A stretch of 64,000 nt of DNA, taken from the NCBI GenBank assembly GCA_964416595.1, contig CAYQES010000017.1, positions 1-64,000 of the forward strand, written 5' to 3'. A model generated the notes under the pieces. That model ran no database searches. It was given only the letters and a program-made list of their open reading frames with translations, and was not told the origin of the DNA. A program made the position numbers and the translations under genes. This document shows positions 16,622 to 24,835 of this stretch, piece after piece (the stretch's first letter is position 1; every line of letters begins with the position of its first letter). This DNA is from JAKFYM01 sp964416595 (lineage in GTDB: Bacteria; Bdellovibrionota; UBA1018; CAIPTA01).

Positions 16622-17917
16622 ATGAAGCTCTTTCTACTCGCGGCTCTTACCACTTTTACTACCCCTGCCTGGGCCACCCTCAACCCAGAACTCTCCCGGG
16701 GCGATGAAACGATCTCCATTCAAATTCCCAATAGAAGCAATGAGATCTGTGTGATTCCTAAACATTTCTCCCTCGGGAAATACAAAAAGAAAGACCGTAA
16801 ACAAGAGCAAGAACTTTGCAGCTTCCAAGTGGGCGTGAACCTGGCCGCCTGCCCCAAAGATAATAGCACTAACCCCGGCGTGAATTTCTTTCTGCCTCCC
16901 GATGGCATGACAGTGGAGGAACTCACGGAAAAAAACTGTGAAGTAAAAGACGCCAAAAAAGAAGCCAAATACAAGCTCAGCACAAGCTGCAGCTACTCCC
17001 CTGCCCTCTTAGGTTACTATCATATGTCTCGAATTCTAGGAGGCGTGGGGAATGTTCCCCCTTCCGTGATTCGCACCATGGATCTAGAGCGGCATATTCT
17101 TCTGGGAGAAAAAGCGTTAACTCTATTGAAAGAAGAAAGCATCATTTATAAAACTTGGAGTCGCTTGTTAAGCGACCTAAAACAGGGCCCTGCTTATTCA
17201 AAAAAAGATCTTCTTTTTACCGATAAATTCGACCAATCCTACGGAGCCCTCTCCAAAAATCCAAAAAAAGAAAGCTTCTACAGTGAGTTTTTCAATAAGG
17301 GCGAAGATCGCATAGCCGCCTTCAAAGAAAGAAACGCTCTCTATAAAGAACTCAAAAAATCTAACCTCAATGTGGGCCGGGATTGGAATCCCGCAAATGT
17401 GCAGCGAATGGTGCAGCTGCGGGATATGGCGGACATGATCCTACTCGATACCATTCTTGGCCAGCAAGACCGCTTCGGCAATGTTCATTCGTTAAAAAGC
17501 TATTTTTACATTCATGAAGGCAATGTGGACTCGGAAAAAAATTTGGAAGACGTGCCCGAAGCAGCCCGGGCCAAGGCGATACAGGTAAATGAAATGCTCC
17601 TAAAGGACAACGAATGCGGTGTGGCCAAAGAACACAGAATCAAAAAAGCGGATCTCCTAGGGGGCGTGGCCCATATGGATTCCGATACGTATCGCCGGCT
17701 GTTGGAACTGGAAAAAGCTCTCGGCAGTGCCGACATAAAAGAGTTTTTCGTGAAGGAAGCACTCTTCACGGAAAAAGATTGGTCAGTTGTTTCTAAAAAT
17801 ATCGTAGAAGCAGCGGAACAATTAAAAACTGCCTGCACGGCTGGCAAACTCAAGCTTGATTTAAACTTGGACAAGCATTTTTCTAATACGCCGGATCCTA
17901 TGGGCTGTGAGCTTTAG
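16622..17917 (+). CDS. Exported FAM20/HipA-fold kinase candidate
   Basis: A 431-aa protein with signal peptide MKLFLLAALTTFTTPAWA and a good ribosome site (AGGAGACACC). Residues 129-151 (LLGYYHMSRILGGVGNVPPS) resemble the helix before the hinge in FAM20-like and PI4K-like kinases. LDTILGQQDRFGNVHSL (275-291) resembles their catalytic D-x(n)-G-N-x-DR-x-x-N loop, with D283, R284 and N287. EMLLKDNECGV (324-334) resembles the metal-binding D-N pair. Four or more cysteines in the first 125 residues could form disulfides after export. FAM20 proteins are secretory-pathway kinases in animals; bacterial relatives are poorly known. This is a motif-level call, not a confirmed family. Confidence 0.5.
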   Translation: MKLFLLAALTTFTTPAWATLNPELSRGDETISIQIPNRSNEICVIPKHFSLGKYKKKDRKQEQELCSFQVGVNLAACPKDNSTNPGVNFFLPPDGMTVEELTEKNCEVKDAKKEAKYKLSTSCSYSPALLGYYHMSRILGGVGNVPPSVIRTMDLERHILLGEKALTLLKEESIIYKTWSRLLSDLKQGPAYSKKDLLFTDKFDQSYGALSKNPKKESFYSEFFNKGEDRIAAFKERNALYKELKKSNLNVGRDWNPANVQRMVQLRDMADMILLDTILGQQDRFGNVHSLKSYFYIHEGNVDSEKNLEDVPEAARAKAIQVNEMLLKDNECGVAKEHRIKKADLLGGVAHMDSDTYRRLLELEKALGSADIKEFFVKEALFTEKDWSVVSKNIVEAAEQLKTACTAGKLKLDLNLDKHFSNTPDPMGCEL

Positions 17918-18189
17918 TGCTCCTTATCTTCCGTGAGTTCATTCCAAGCCCTAAAATCCGGACGCGCAGGATCCAGGGGCATGAAAAGTATTTATTTTCA
18001 TAAAAACTCATCCCTATTTTTAAGATCCGCCCCAATTCAGAAAATTTTTTTTATTTACATCCACCCATAAATAAAAATCATCATCGATAGTTATTGTAAT
18101 CAGGAATTCTCTTATCCCTACGATATCCGATATCTCGATATCTCGATATCTGATATCAGATATCTGAATATTTAGACACCCGCATGAGT
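17918..18189. other. AT-rich intergenic region beyond the tRNA
   Basis: This 272-bp gap contains no supported gene. Its middle is A/T rich with no clear terminator for the upstream gene. Its right part carries the GATATC cluster annotated separately. Confidence 0.5.
18122..18164. repeat. Six GATATC palindromes in 43 bp
   Basis: GATATC occurs at 18122, 18129, 18137, 18145, 18152 and 18159, spaced 7-8 bp. The last three combine into the perfect 20-bp palindrome GATATCTGATATCAGATATC at 18145-18164. The cluster lies immediately 3' of the tRNA-Arg gene. It may act in termination or processing, or as a protein-binding or recombination site; none is proved. Confidence 0.85.
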
Positions 18190-18265
18190 TGGTGGTCCCA
18201 CCCCGAATCGAACGGGGATCAGAGCTTTAGGAAAGCCCCGTTTTATCCATTTAAACTATGGGACC
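18190..18265 (-). tRNA. tRNA-Arg (anticodon CCU)
   Basis: Read on the minus strand, the acceptor arm GGTCCCA pairs with TGGGACC. GTTT/AAAC forms the D stem, GGGCT/AGCTC the anticodon stem around loop TTCCTAA, and CCCCG-TTCGATT-CGGGG the T arm. The anticodon is CCU, decoding AGG. A CCA end is encoded. Its first base is also the last base of the TAG stop codon of the upstream ORF, so it is probably processed from the accD-lptD-surE transcript. Confidence 0.95.
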
Positions 18266-18558
18266 TACGGAATCGCCGGCAGCTCTTTTACCACGCACAA
18301 ACCATTTTCGCAGCGGGCTTCGTGTCGTCTCGGGTCCATACGATCTTTTGTTTCACACACCCGCTTCTCGGCCATAGCTTTTGCTCGTTCTTTTGCTTCC
18401 CAATCGGCCCAAGCCTTATCTTGCCCCAAAGCCACGGCGGAGAGTTTGCCACAAAAGGTTTCCCGCACTAACACACAGTACGCGTCTTCCTTACACTCTC
18501 GCTTAGGGGCGCCACTAAAAGCCAAGGCGAGCAGCGGAAAAAATACGGCTAAACTCAC
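18265..18558 (-). CDS. Small exported cysteine-rich protein after surE
   Basis: A 97-aa product read from a GTG at 18558 that overlaps the surE stop (GTGA). It begins with a hydrophobic export-type segment (SLAVFFPLLALAFSG) and has six cysteines (KRECKEDAYC, ETFC, RVCETK, ARCENGLCVV), consistent with a disulfide-bonded secreted protein. Longer readings that start inside surE are less likely. Its TAG stop ends on the first base of the tRNA-Arg. No family is recognised. Confidence 0.6.
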   Translation of the reverse strand: MSLAVFFPLLALAFSGAPKRECKEDAYCVLVRETFCGKLSAVALGQDKAWADWEAKERAKAMAEKRVCETKDRMDPRRHEARCENGLCVVKELPAIP

Positions 18559-19334
18559 CACACACCCTGCAGTTGCTGGTACACAGCTGTATAAGTGGTA
18601 TCTAATTCTAAGGGTGTAACAGCCACAAAACCGTGATCCACATACCAACAATCACTTTCCGGAATGGGTTTATAGCCCTGATAAGTGCCGCCGATCCAAA
18701 AATAATCCCGGCCACGGGCGTCCGTGCGACGCACCACTTCGCTGCCATAAATGCGGTGCCCTTGTTTAGCGGTGCGGATGCCTTTTAGTTTTTTCCAGGG
18801 TCGATTGGGCACGTTCACATTAAGCATCATGCCTTCGGGCCACAAGCGAAAAGAATCTTTCTTCCCTGAAAAATTCAACAAAGCTGTTTCTAAAACTTTC
18901 CTGGCAGCCTTGGCCGCCGTATCATAATGCTGTTTTTTGTCGCCACCCTGGTAACTTAAATCTAAAGATACTGCCATGGCGGGCACGCCCATATTAGCGG
19001 CCTCCCGGGCGGCAGAGGCCGTGCCGCTATAGAAAACATCTTGGCCGAGGTTCGCACCACGATTGATCCCAGAAAGCACGAGATCCGGACGTTTGCCTTT
19101 CAGCACTTCATTCATGGCCACATAGATGCAATCCGCCGGGCCGCCACTCACCCAGTACACATTTTTTTCTATGCGATGGAGGCGTAAAGGTTTGTGCAAC
19201 GTAAGGGAATGGCCCGTGGTGCTGCGTTCCCGCTCGGGAGCCACAATCACTACTTGATGATCAGAAAATTCTTTTGCTAAGGCGTGGAGGCCGGGAGCGT
19301 GCACGCCGTCGTCGTTGGAAATTAGGATGCGCAT
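18555..19334 (-). CDS. surE: 5'/3'-nucleotidase SurE
   Basis: A 259-aa survival protein E, a metal-dependent nucleotidase. The N-terminus MRILISNDDGVHAPGL holds the paired aspartates that bind metal. YWVSGGPADCIY, LSGINRGANLGQDVFYSGT and AAREAANMGVPAMAVS are diagnostic. It begins 5 bp after lptD and ends overlapping the small cysteine-rich ORF, so it belongs to the accD-lptD-surE operon. Length is normal for the family. Confidence 0.97.
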   Translation of the reverse strand: MRILISNDDGVHAPGLHALAKEFSDHQVVIVAPERERSTTGHSLTLHKPLRLHRIEKNVYWVSGGPADCIYVAMNEVLKGKRPDLVLSGINRGANLGQDVFYSGTASAAREAANMGVPAMAVSLDLSYQGGDKKQHYDTAAKAARKVLETALLNFSGKKDSFRLWPEGMMLNVNVPNRPWKKLKGIRTAKQGHRIYGSEVVRRTDARGRDYFWIGGTYQGYKPIPESDCWYVDHGFVAVTPLELDTTYTAVYQQLQGVW

Positions 19335-19339
19335 GATAG

Positions 19340-21820
19340 TTATATACCGCCAAACACCTGGCCTGGTCCACCCTCGCCCGTCTGATTAGCGCCAGAAAAC
19401 CCTAAGCCCATGGGGTTAAAGAGTAGCTGAAAGGCAAAATTTGCATTACTTTTTTGAGATTCACTAGTTGCCCGTTTCCAATCATACATGAGTTGCAATC
19501 CCCAGCACTCGGAATGGTGAGTTAAAGTGGTTTTCGCAGACCAATTCAATTGATTTTTGGATAGTAAATCATAGCGATACCCCAACTGCATGCTCACTAA
19601 ATCGTTAAAGGACCAATTGAGCCCGCTGCTCAACGTTCGCGAAGCGTTTGGATTACTAGCATTTGTAAATCCCCCAGAAATAGAACGCACAAAGGAGCGG
19701 GTTTTGCGTAAATTCGTGAGGCTCTGGAAACTCCAAGTAAAAGATGTGGAAATATAATGTTTATTGCTAAATTTTGTTTCACTTATCACTGCGCCCGCAC
19801 TATTTAAATTGCGGTTGATGATTCGCGGAAAAAAACGGTACTCCATAGTGTGAGATAGTTGATCGAGAGATAAATCTGATTTTGCCGAAAGATAACTAAA
19901 GGCTCGCTTTTTATCGTCTAAGCGCTCGGCGCTTTTAAAATCGTAGGCCTGGGAAACATTTACTGTCCACACCTCTTGGTATTCAGCATAGCGGGGCCCG
20001 AATTTATCCCATAATTTATTTCGCTCAATTTGGATTTCTTGTTTGCGGTTTAGGGGCTTGTCATATTCTTTGGTTTTTTTCTTTACCAAATCATAAGGGT
20101 AAGCCTGCGGAAGCTGCTCATCGGCGCCGCGAAATTTACGAATCAAGCGGCTATTAAAACCGTAGTAAATGGATTTACCTTGGGGATAGCGCAAAAAATT
20201 CGTGTCATTGGTGAGTGGCACAATATCGTACTGATCGAACAAGCCATAATCTTTTGTGAGCTGGCCGCCGTCTCCGTTGAAAGGATGTCCGGTTTTCCCT
20301 TTGTCGATCCAAGGGATATTGGAAAAAGAAACAAAGGGCGAAAACTGGTGCTTAATACGGTTAATTTCTTTTCCGTTGTAATCAAAAACCCGTGCTAGCA
20401 CAGCGGAGGCTTCCACCTTTGCCTGCACATACCGAGTGTTAGCCGATGGCACAGGATTATTTGCAGTGGGCACAGCAAAATCATAATTTAATTCTGTGTA
20501 TTGAACGGAAGGCGCAACGCCTAAAAATCGCCCAAGAGAAAATGGCGCAGACAATGCCGGCTGCACCAAAGTGCGATTCGTTTCTCGGATCGTATCATGC
20601 CCCACATCAAACAAATTATTGCTATTTATATCATCAAAAGATTTCATCCGGCGACGAAACACATCGTAGCGGCCATATAAACTACCAAGCAATGGCCCCA
20701 CGAGCTTGCGCTCCCTTACACCAAAATGCACCGTGGGCACGGTCTGCACGGTGCGCCGATCATCGCCCGTGGGCTGCTCGAACAATAAGTTACGATAACG
20801 ATTTGCTTGAGCGCTTAAGAAAAAATCTTGGAAAGGCGCGCTGGCCACCGCATTAGATTCCATGGTGGGATAGCCGTAGCCTGGCATCTCACCAAAATCC
20901 ACGAGGTAGTCACGATCGAAAATTTCATAAATGCGCCACTTCATTTCGAGATGCTTAAAGAGTGGCAAATTAAAACTGCTCTTAAAAGCTGTACGATGTT
21001 TACTGAAGGTATATTTACGATCGTCTGTTCGGTAATAGTTTAATTGGCCGTTGATGCCACCATAACTTTCAAATCGATACTCGAACTCATAGCGGGAACC
21101 ACGACTGGTGTATTTTCCGTAACTTAAGGTCATGTCTTGGTGATCGTCTAACGCTAAATACAGAGGCTGCACATATACAAAGCCATTGGCTTCCGAGGCT
21201 CCCGTGCGCGGAAATAATAATCCTGACTGACGCCGTGTTTTCACAGGCACAATTAAATACGGCAAATAAAGCGTGGGAATATCTTTGATCTTGATGAACA
21301 CGCTATCCATGAAAGCATAACCATCCACGGTCATATCCACATTGCGGGCGGCGAGCTTCCAGGATTCTGCGCAATCTTTACAAGTAGTATATTCACCCTC
21401 GGTAGTAAGGAAGCGATCTTCACTCACCTTGCGGATCAGTTGGCCCTTGAGAGTATATTGATCGTTAAATACTTTACCGTAAAAAATTGAACCAAAGCCG
21501 GTGTTCAGATTGTAATGCAACTCGGCCGCTTGGATGGTGGTTTCTTGGTCCACAAAAACCACATTGCCCCGGGCTTTCACTTCTTTCGTTTGATCGTCGA
21601 TCCATAGATAATCCGACGACATCCGCTTGCCCTTGGAGCTCACCACCACATGGCCAAAAGCTTCGTATACTTTTTCTCTAGAATGATAGAGCACCCGATC
21701 GGCGGTAATATGGTGCTTATCCTCCATACCGTCGATTTCTAATTCAAAGCTAGCAGCCCCATGGGCCCGCCCGGCCCAAAACACAAACCCAAAGAGAAAG
21801 AAAAAAATGGATATTCTCAC
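19340..21820 (-). CDS. lptD: LPS-assembly outer-membrane protein LptD
   Basis: An 826-aa protein with signal peptide, a periplasmic OstA/jellyroll domain (about 25-170: HITADRVLYHSREKVYEAFG, GNVVFVDQETTIQAAELHYN), then the large LptD barrel. Cysteines CKDC near residue 153 and a late ECWGLQL cysteine could form the inter-domain disulfide. The C-terminal strand ECWGLQLMYDWKR is the usual barrel closure. LptD inserts lipopolysaccharide into the outer leaflet with LptE. It sits between accD and surE with gaps of 5-6 bp. It shows that the cell makes an LPS-bearing outer membrane. Confidence 0.95.
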   Translation of the reverse strand: MRISIFFFLFGFVFWAGRAHGAASFELEIDGMEDKHHITADRVLYHSREKVYEAFGHVVVSSKGKRMSSDYLWIDDQTKEVKARGNVVFVDQETTIQAAELHYNLNTGFGSIFYGKVFNDQYTLKGQLIRKVSEDRFLTTEGEYTTCKDCAESWKLAARNVDMTVDGYAFMDSVFIKIKDIPTLYLPYLIVPVKTRRQSGLLFPRTGASEANGFVYVQPLYLALDDHQDMTLSYGKYTSRGSRYEFEYRFESYGGINGQLNYYRTDDRKYTFSKHRTAFKSSFNLPLFKHLEMKWRIYEIFDRDYLVDFGEMPGYGYPTMESNAVASAPFQDFFLSAQANRYRNLLFEQPTGDDRRTVQTVPTVHFGVRERKLVGPLLGSLYGRYDVFRRRMKSFDDINSNNLFDVGHDTIRETNRTLVQPALSAPFSLGRFLGVAPSVQYTELNYDFAVPTANNPVPSANTRYVQAKVEASAVLARVFDYNGKEINRIKHQFSPFVSFSNIPWIDKGKTGHPFNGDGGQLTKDYGLFDQYDIVPLTNDTNFLRYPQGKSIYYGFNSRLIRKFRGADEQLPQAYPYDLVKKKTKEYDKPLNRKQEIQIERNKLWDKFGPRYAEYQEVWTVNVSQAYDFKSAERLDDKKRAFSYLSAKSDLSLDQLSHTMEYRFFPRIINRNLNSAGAVISETKFSNKHYISTSFTWSFQSLTNLRKTRSFVRSISGGFTNASNPNASRTLSSGLNWSFNDLVSMQLGYRYDLLSKNQLNWSAKTTLTHHSECWGLQLMYDWKRATSESQKSNANFAFQLLFNPMGLGFSGANQTGEGGPGQVFGGI

Positions 21821-21826
21821 CAGGAT

Positions 21827-22708
21827 CTATTTCTTCGTTTTAGTAGGCTTCTTTTTCCACAATAACATTTGCAGGATTGAGGCCACCACTTGTGGCAGTT
21901 TTTCTCTAGGCACCACTTGATCCACAAATCCTTGTTGCAATAAAAACTCTGAGGTCTGGAATCCTTCGGGAAGTTTTTGCCGGATCGTTTGCTCAATCAC
22001 CCGTGGCCCCGCAAAACCAATCAAGGCCTTGGGCTCCGCCAAGATCACATCTCCCAGCATCGCAAAACTTGCCGCCACACCACCCGTGGTGGGATCTGTG
22101 AGAATAGAAATAAAGGGCAGGCCGGCTTTGCGCATCTCGAGCACGTAGGCGCTGGTTTTTGCCATTTGCATAAGCGATAGAATGCTCTCTTGCATGCGGG
22201 CGCCACCACTTGCGCTCACCACGATAGCAGGAGTTTTTTCTTTCACGGCATTCTCCAACGTGAGCGTAATCCGCTCCCCTACTACGATGCCCATGGAGCC
22301 ACCCATAAATTTAAAATCAAAGGCGCCAATCTGCACGGGAATGCCGCCAATTTCCGAACGGCCCGACACAAAAGCATCATTCTGGCGGTGTTTGCCAATG
22401 GCATCCTGCAAACGATCTTTGTAGGGTTTTAAATCAAAGAACTCCAAGGGATCCGAGGAACGAAGATCCTGGCCGTATTCCTCAAAAGGCGCGCCTTGCG
22501 TGAGGTGGCAGATCCGCTCCCTGGCCGACATGCGAAAGTGGTGATTGCACTCCACACAAATATAGTGATTCTCTTGCAGCGCCTTGGTTTCCATCACCTC
22601 GCCGCAACTGGTGCACTTAAACCACATGCCCTCGGGCACCCGCGTGGTTTTCTCTCCACCCGACTTTTCTTTGATGCCAGGGGTTTTGATTTTTTCAAAA
22701 GAGGACAT
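21827..22708 (-). CDS. accD: Acetyl-CoA carboxylase carboxyltransferase subunit beta
   Basis: A 293-aa protein. The N-terminal zinc finger CTSC...CVEC (residues about 32-54) and carboxyltransferase segments (VQIGAFDFKFMGGSMG, IVVSASGGARMQESILSL, SILTDPTTGGVAASFAMLGD) are complete. With AccA it makes malonyl-CoA for fatty-acid synthesis. It is the first gene of the accD-lptD-surE-orf97-tRNA series, linking lipid supply and outer-membrane assembly in one transcript. The accA partner is not in the window. Confidence 0.97.
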   Translation of the reverse strand: MSSFEKIKTPGIKEKSGGEKTTRVPEGMWFKCTSCGEVMETKALQENHYICVECNHHFRMSARERICHLTQGAPFEEYGQDLRSSDPLEFFDLKPYKDRLQDAIGKHRQNDAFVSGRSEIGGIPVQIGAFDFKFMGGSMGIVVGERITLTLENAVKEKTPAIVVSASGGARMQESILSLMQMAKTSAYVLEMRKAGLPFISILTDPTTGGVAASFAMLGDVILAEPKALIGFAGPRVIEQTIRQKLPEGFQTSEFLLQQGFVDQVVPREKLPQVVASILQMLLWKKKPTKTKK

Positions 22709-22764
22709 GAGACACCCTCAAAACGAATCGCCAATGATCCTAAAAAAGTATAGCTAACGTACAG

Positions 22765-23523
22765 CTAAAAGGTATAGCGTTGGTTCGTTTTTAACAACTT
22801 AAGCTTTGGAATTTCCAATGCTTTTATCTCTCGTTTCAGCTCTTTGGTGTACTCTGGTTTGAGATGGTAAATCAAGAGAGGCACTGACTTTTTTACCTTC
22901 GCCATCTCTTCTTCAAACATTTGTGGAGTGAAGTGCCCCGCCACGGTGGCCACCTTTTGCAAACGGTTGGGGAAAGCAATCTCTGTGAGCACCGCCTTCA
23001 AGTGGGGCTCTTTATTGGCCTCCTGCCATAATAATTCCGTGGGGCCCGTATCCCCCGTGATCACAATGGAGTTCTTGCCCTTATCGCGCACAATAAACCC
23101 CACGGCTGGCACTGGATGCTGCACCGGATAAATGTGTACTTCCAGGGAGCCAAGCTTTAGGGAAGTTTCGATGGGTCGGTAGGCCAAAATCGGACAACGA
23201 CCATTAGAAATCTTGGTAAAATCGGGCCAAATCTTATTGTTAAACAGATGGGTGCGTAAGATTTCCAAAATAGCGGGCGTGCTGATGAGCTCGATGGGCT
23301 TTTTTCGGAACGTAAAAACATTGTCTGCTAAAAAACAAATATCTTTCACGTGATCCAAGTGCGTGTGACTAATAAAAATAGAATCAATTTTCCGTTGGTC
23401 CGGCAGGGAAAGCGCTGTGGCGGCGGATCCGGCGTCAATCAAGATATTTTGATTTAGCAAGAAACTCGTGGTTTGAAATCCGGGGGCAACTCCACCGTCC
23501 CCTCCGAGCACGCGTAAACGCAA
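22765..23523 (-). CDS. Metallo-beta-lactamase-fold class II phosphodiesterase-like protein
   Basis: A 252-aa MBL-fold hydrolase. ISHTHLDHVKDI (HxHxDH motif), VQHPVPAVGFIV, SIVITGDTGPTELLWQ and TVAGHFTPQMF place it with class II cyclic-nucleotide phosphodiesterases (CpdP/PDE1-like). It lies 18 bp after the GAF-HD-GYP gene and in the same operon as an adenylate cyclase, which supports a role in destroying cAMP. An RNase Z-type or lactonase function remains possible on sequence alone. Confidence 0.72.
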   Translation of the reverse strand: MRLRVLGGDGGVAPGFQTTSFLLNQNILIDAGSAATALSLPDQRKIDSIFISHTHLDHVKDICFLADNVFTFRKKPIELISTPAILEILRTHLFNNKIWPDFTKISNGRCPILAYRPIETSLKLGSLEVHIYPVQHPVPAVGFIVRDKGKNSIVITGDTGPTELLWQEANKEPHLKAVLTEIAFPNRLQKVATVAGHFTPQMFEEEMAKVKKSVPLLIYHLKPEYTKELKREIKALEIPKLKLLKTNQRYTF

Positions 23524-23541
23524 AACTCCTCCATGATCCCC

Positions 23542-24810
23542 TTACGGCTGGATCTTCTTTTTGCCCATTCGTTCCATCTTAAAAGCCTTTATAAAGCCGT
23601 CAACCACTTTTTCATCGAACTGCTTGCCACTGTTTTGCACGATCTCCTCAAAAGCCACTTCGTACTCCATGCCCTTGCGGTAAGGCCGAGTGGACGTCAT
23701 CGCATCAAAGGTATCCGCCACGCTGATGATACGCGCGATAAGTGGAATCTCTTCTCCCTTCAATCCCAAAGGATACCCATGGCCATCGGGCCGTTCATGG
23801 TGATAACGCATTCCGTCGGTTATGGTTTTCATGCTCTTCACATGCGCCAGGATGCGGTAACCCATCTCTGGGTGCTGCTTCATATGTTCCCATTCGAGCT
23901 TGTCCAGGGGCGCATCTTTCTTAAGCACCTTATCGTCAATACCGATCTTGCCGATATCGTGCAGGATCGCACTGAGCCGAACGTCTTCGATGGTCTCTTT
24001 CGCCAAACCCATATACTTAGCGATCATCACGGAAAAATGCGCCACGCGTTTGGTGTGCCCGCCCGTGTAACGATCTTTCGCTTCAATGGCTGTAGCCATG
24101 GCTGAAACGGTTTCATAGAACTGATTTTTGAGATTTTGGTAAAGAGAGGCATTCTCGACCGCGATCGCCACTTGGTGCGCGAGAGTTTCCAGGAGACGCT
24201 GATCTGTGTCTTGGAAGGAAGAATGGGTTTTATTTAGGGCCTGCAGCACACCGAGGAGCTTGCCTTTGGCTTCCACGGGCACACAAACCATTGTGCGCGT
24301 TTGAAATTGGTTTTTTTGGTCCGCGCCTTTAAAGTGCCGCTTCTCTTCGTTCACTTTATTTACGATCAGGCCTTTGCGCTTGAAGGCCACAGTGCCCGCA
24401 ATGGAAGTTTCGTTGATCGGTAGACGGATCTCTTTAAATTGTTCCGAGGAAACCGCACCCACAATCGTTTCAAAGTAGAGCTCCTGCTTTTCTTCGTCCA
24501 CTAGATAAAGTGTGGCGCCCTCACAATCGAGGAGCTTACACGTGGCCTTCATGGCAAGTTCCCGCACGCGGCTAGTATCGAGCGTGGAACTTAGGATGGA
24601 ACTAAATTCCATGAGCAGTTCCAGTTGCTCGGTGTAGCGTTCGGTGCGCTGGATAATGTTCGCAAGCTCTTCTTCCAGGGCTTTGGCTTTTGTGAGTACG
24701 GTTTTACTGGTGGCCCCCTTAGTGTGCTTGCGCAGGTGCTCATGGAGATGCTCCTGAAGCTCCTCTAGTCCTTGTCCGATTTCTTGTCCAATATGGCTCG
24801 TCCTAAGCAT
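23542..24810 (-). CDS. GAF and HD-GYP domain response protein
   Basis: A 422-aa soluble protein: an N-terminal helical region (1-65), GAF domain (about 68-222) and HD-GYP phosphodiesterase domain (about 230-410). The HD pair is His284-Asp285 in ILHDIGKIGI, and the HGYP signature is at 344-347 in PDGHGYPLG; both are intact, so cyclic-di-GMP hydrolysis is likely. No receiver domain is present, so input comes through the GAF. It is transcribed 25 bp after the adenylate cyclase gene. The pairing suggests linked cAMP and c-di-GMP control. Confidence 0.9.
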   Translation of the reverse strand: MLRTSHIGQEIGQGLEELQEHLHEHLRKHTKGATSKTVLTKAKALEEELANIIQRTERYTEQLELLMEFSSILSSTLDTSRVRELAMKATCKLLDCEGATLYLVDEEKQELYFETIVGAVSSEQFKEIRLPINETSIAGTVAFKRKGLIVNKVNEEKRHFKGADQKNQFQTRTMVCVPVEAKGKLLGVLQALNKTHSSFQDTDQRLLETLAHQVAIAVENASLYQNLKNQFYETVSAMATAIEAKDRYTGGHTKRVAHFSVMIAKYMGLAKETIEDVRLSAILHDIGKIGIDDKVLKKDAPLDKLEWEHMKQHPEMGYRILAHVKSMKTITDGMRYHHERPDGHGYPLGLKGEEIPLIARIISVADTFDAMTSTRPYRKGMEYEVAFEEIVQNSGKQFDEKVVDGFIKAFKMERMGKKKIQP

Positions 24811-24835
24811 ATTGCCCCTTATTCTTGTTGTGCGA

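Noticed and set aside
18122..18164. Replication origin iterons
   Set aside because: There is no dnaA or rep gene nearby, no DnaA-box set, and the motif is a simple 6-bp palindrome.
23533..24105. 190-aa open frame on the + strand
   Set aside because: It is antisense to the intact HD-GYP domain, which has all catalytic motifs.
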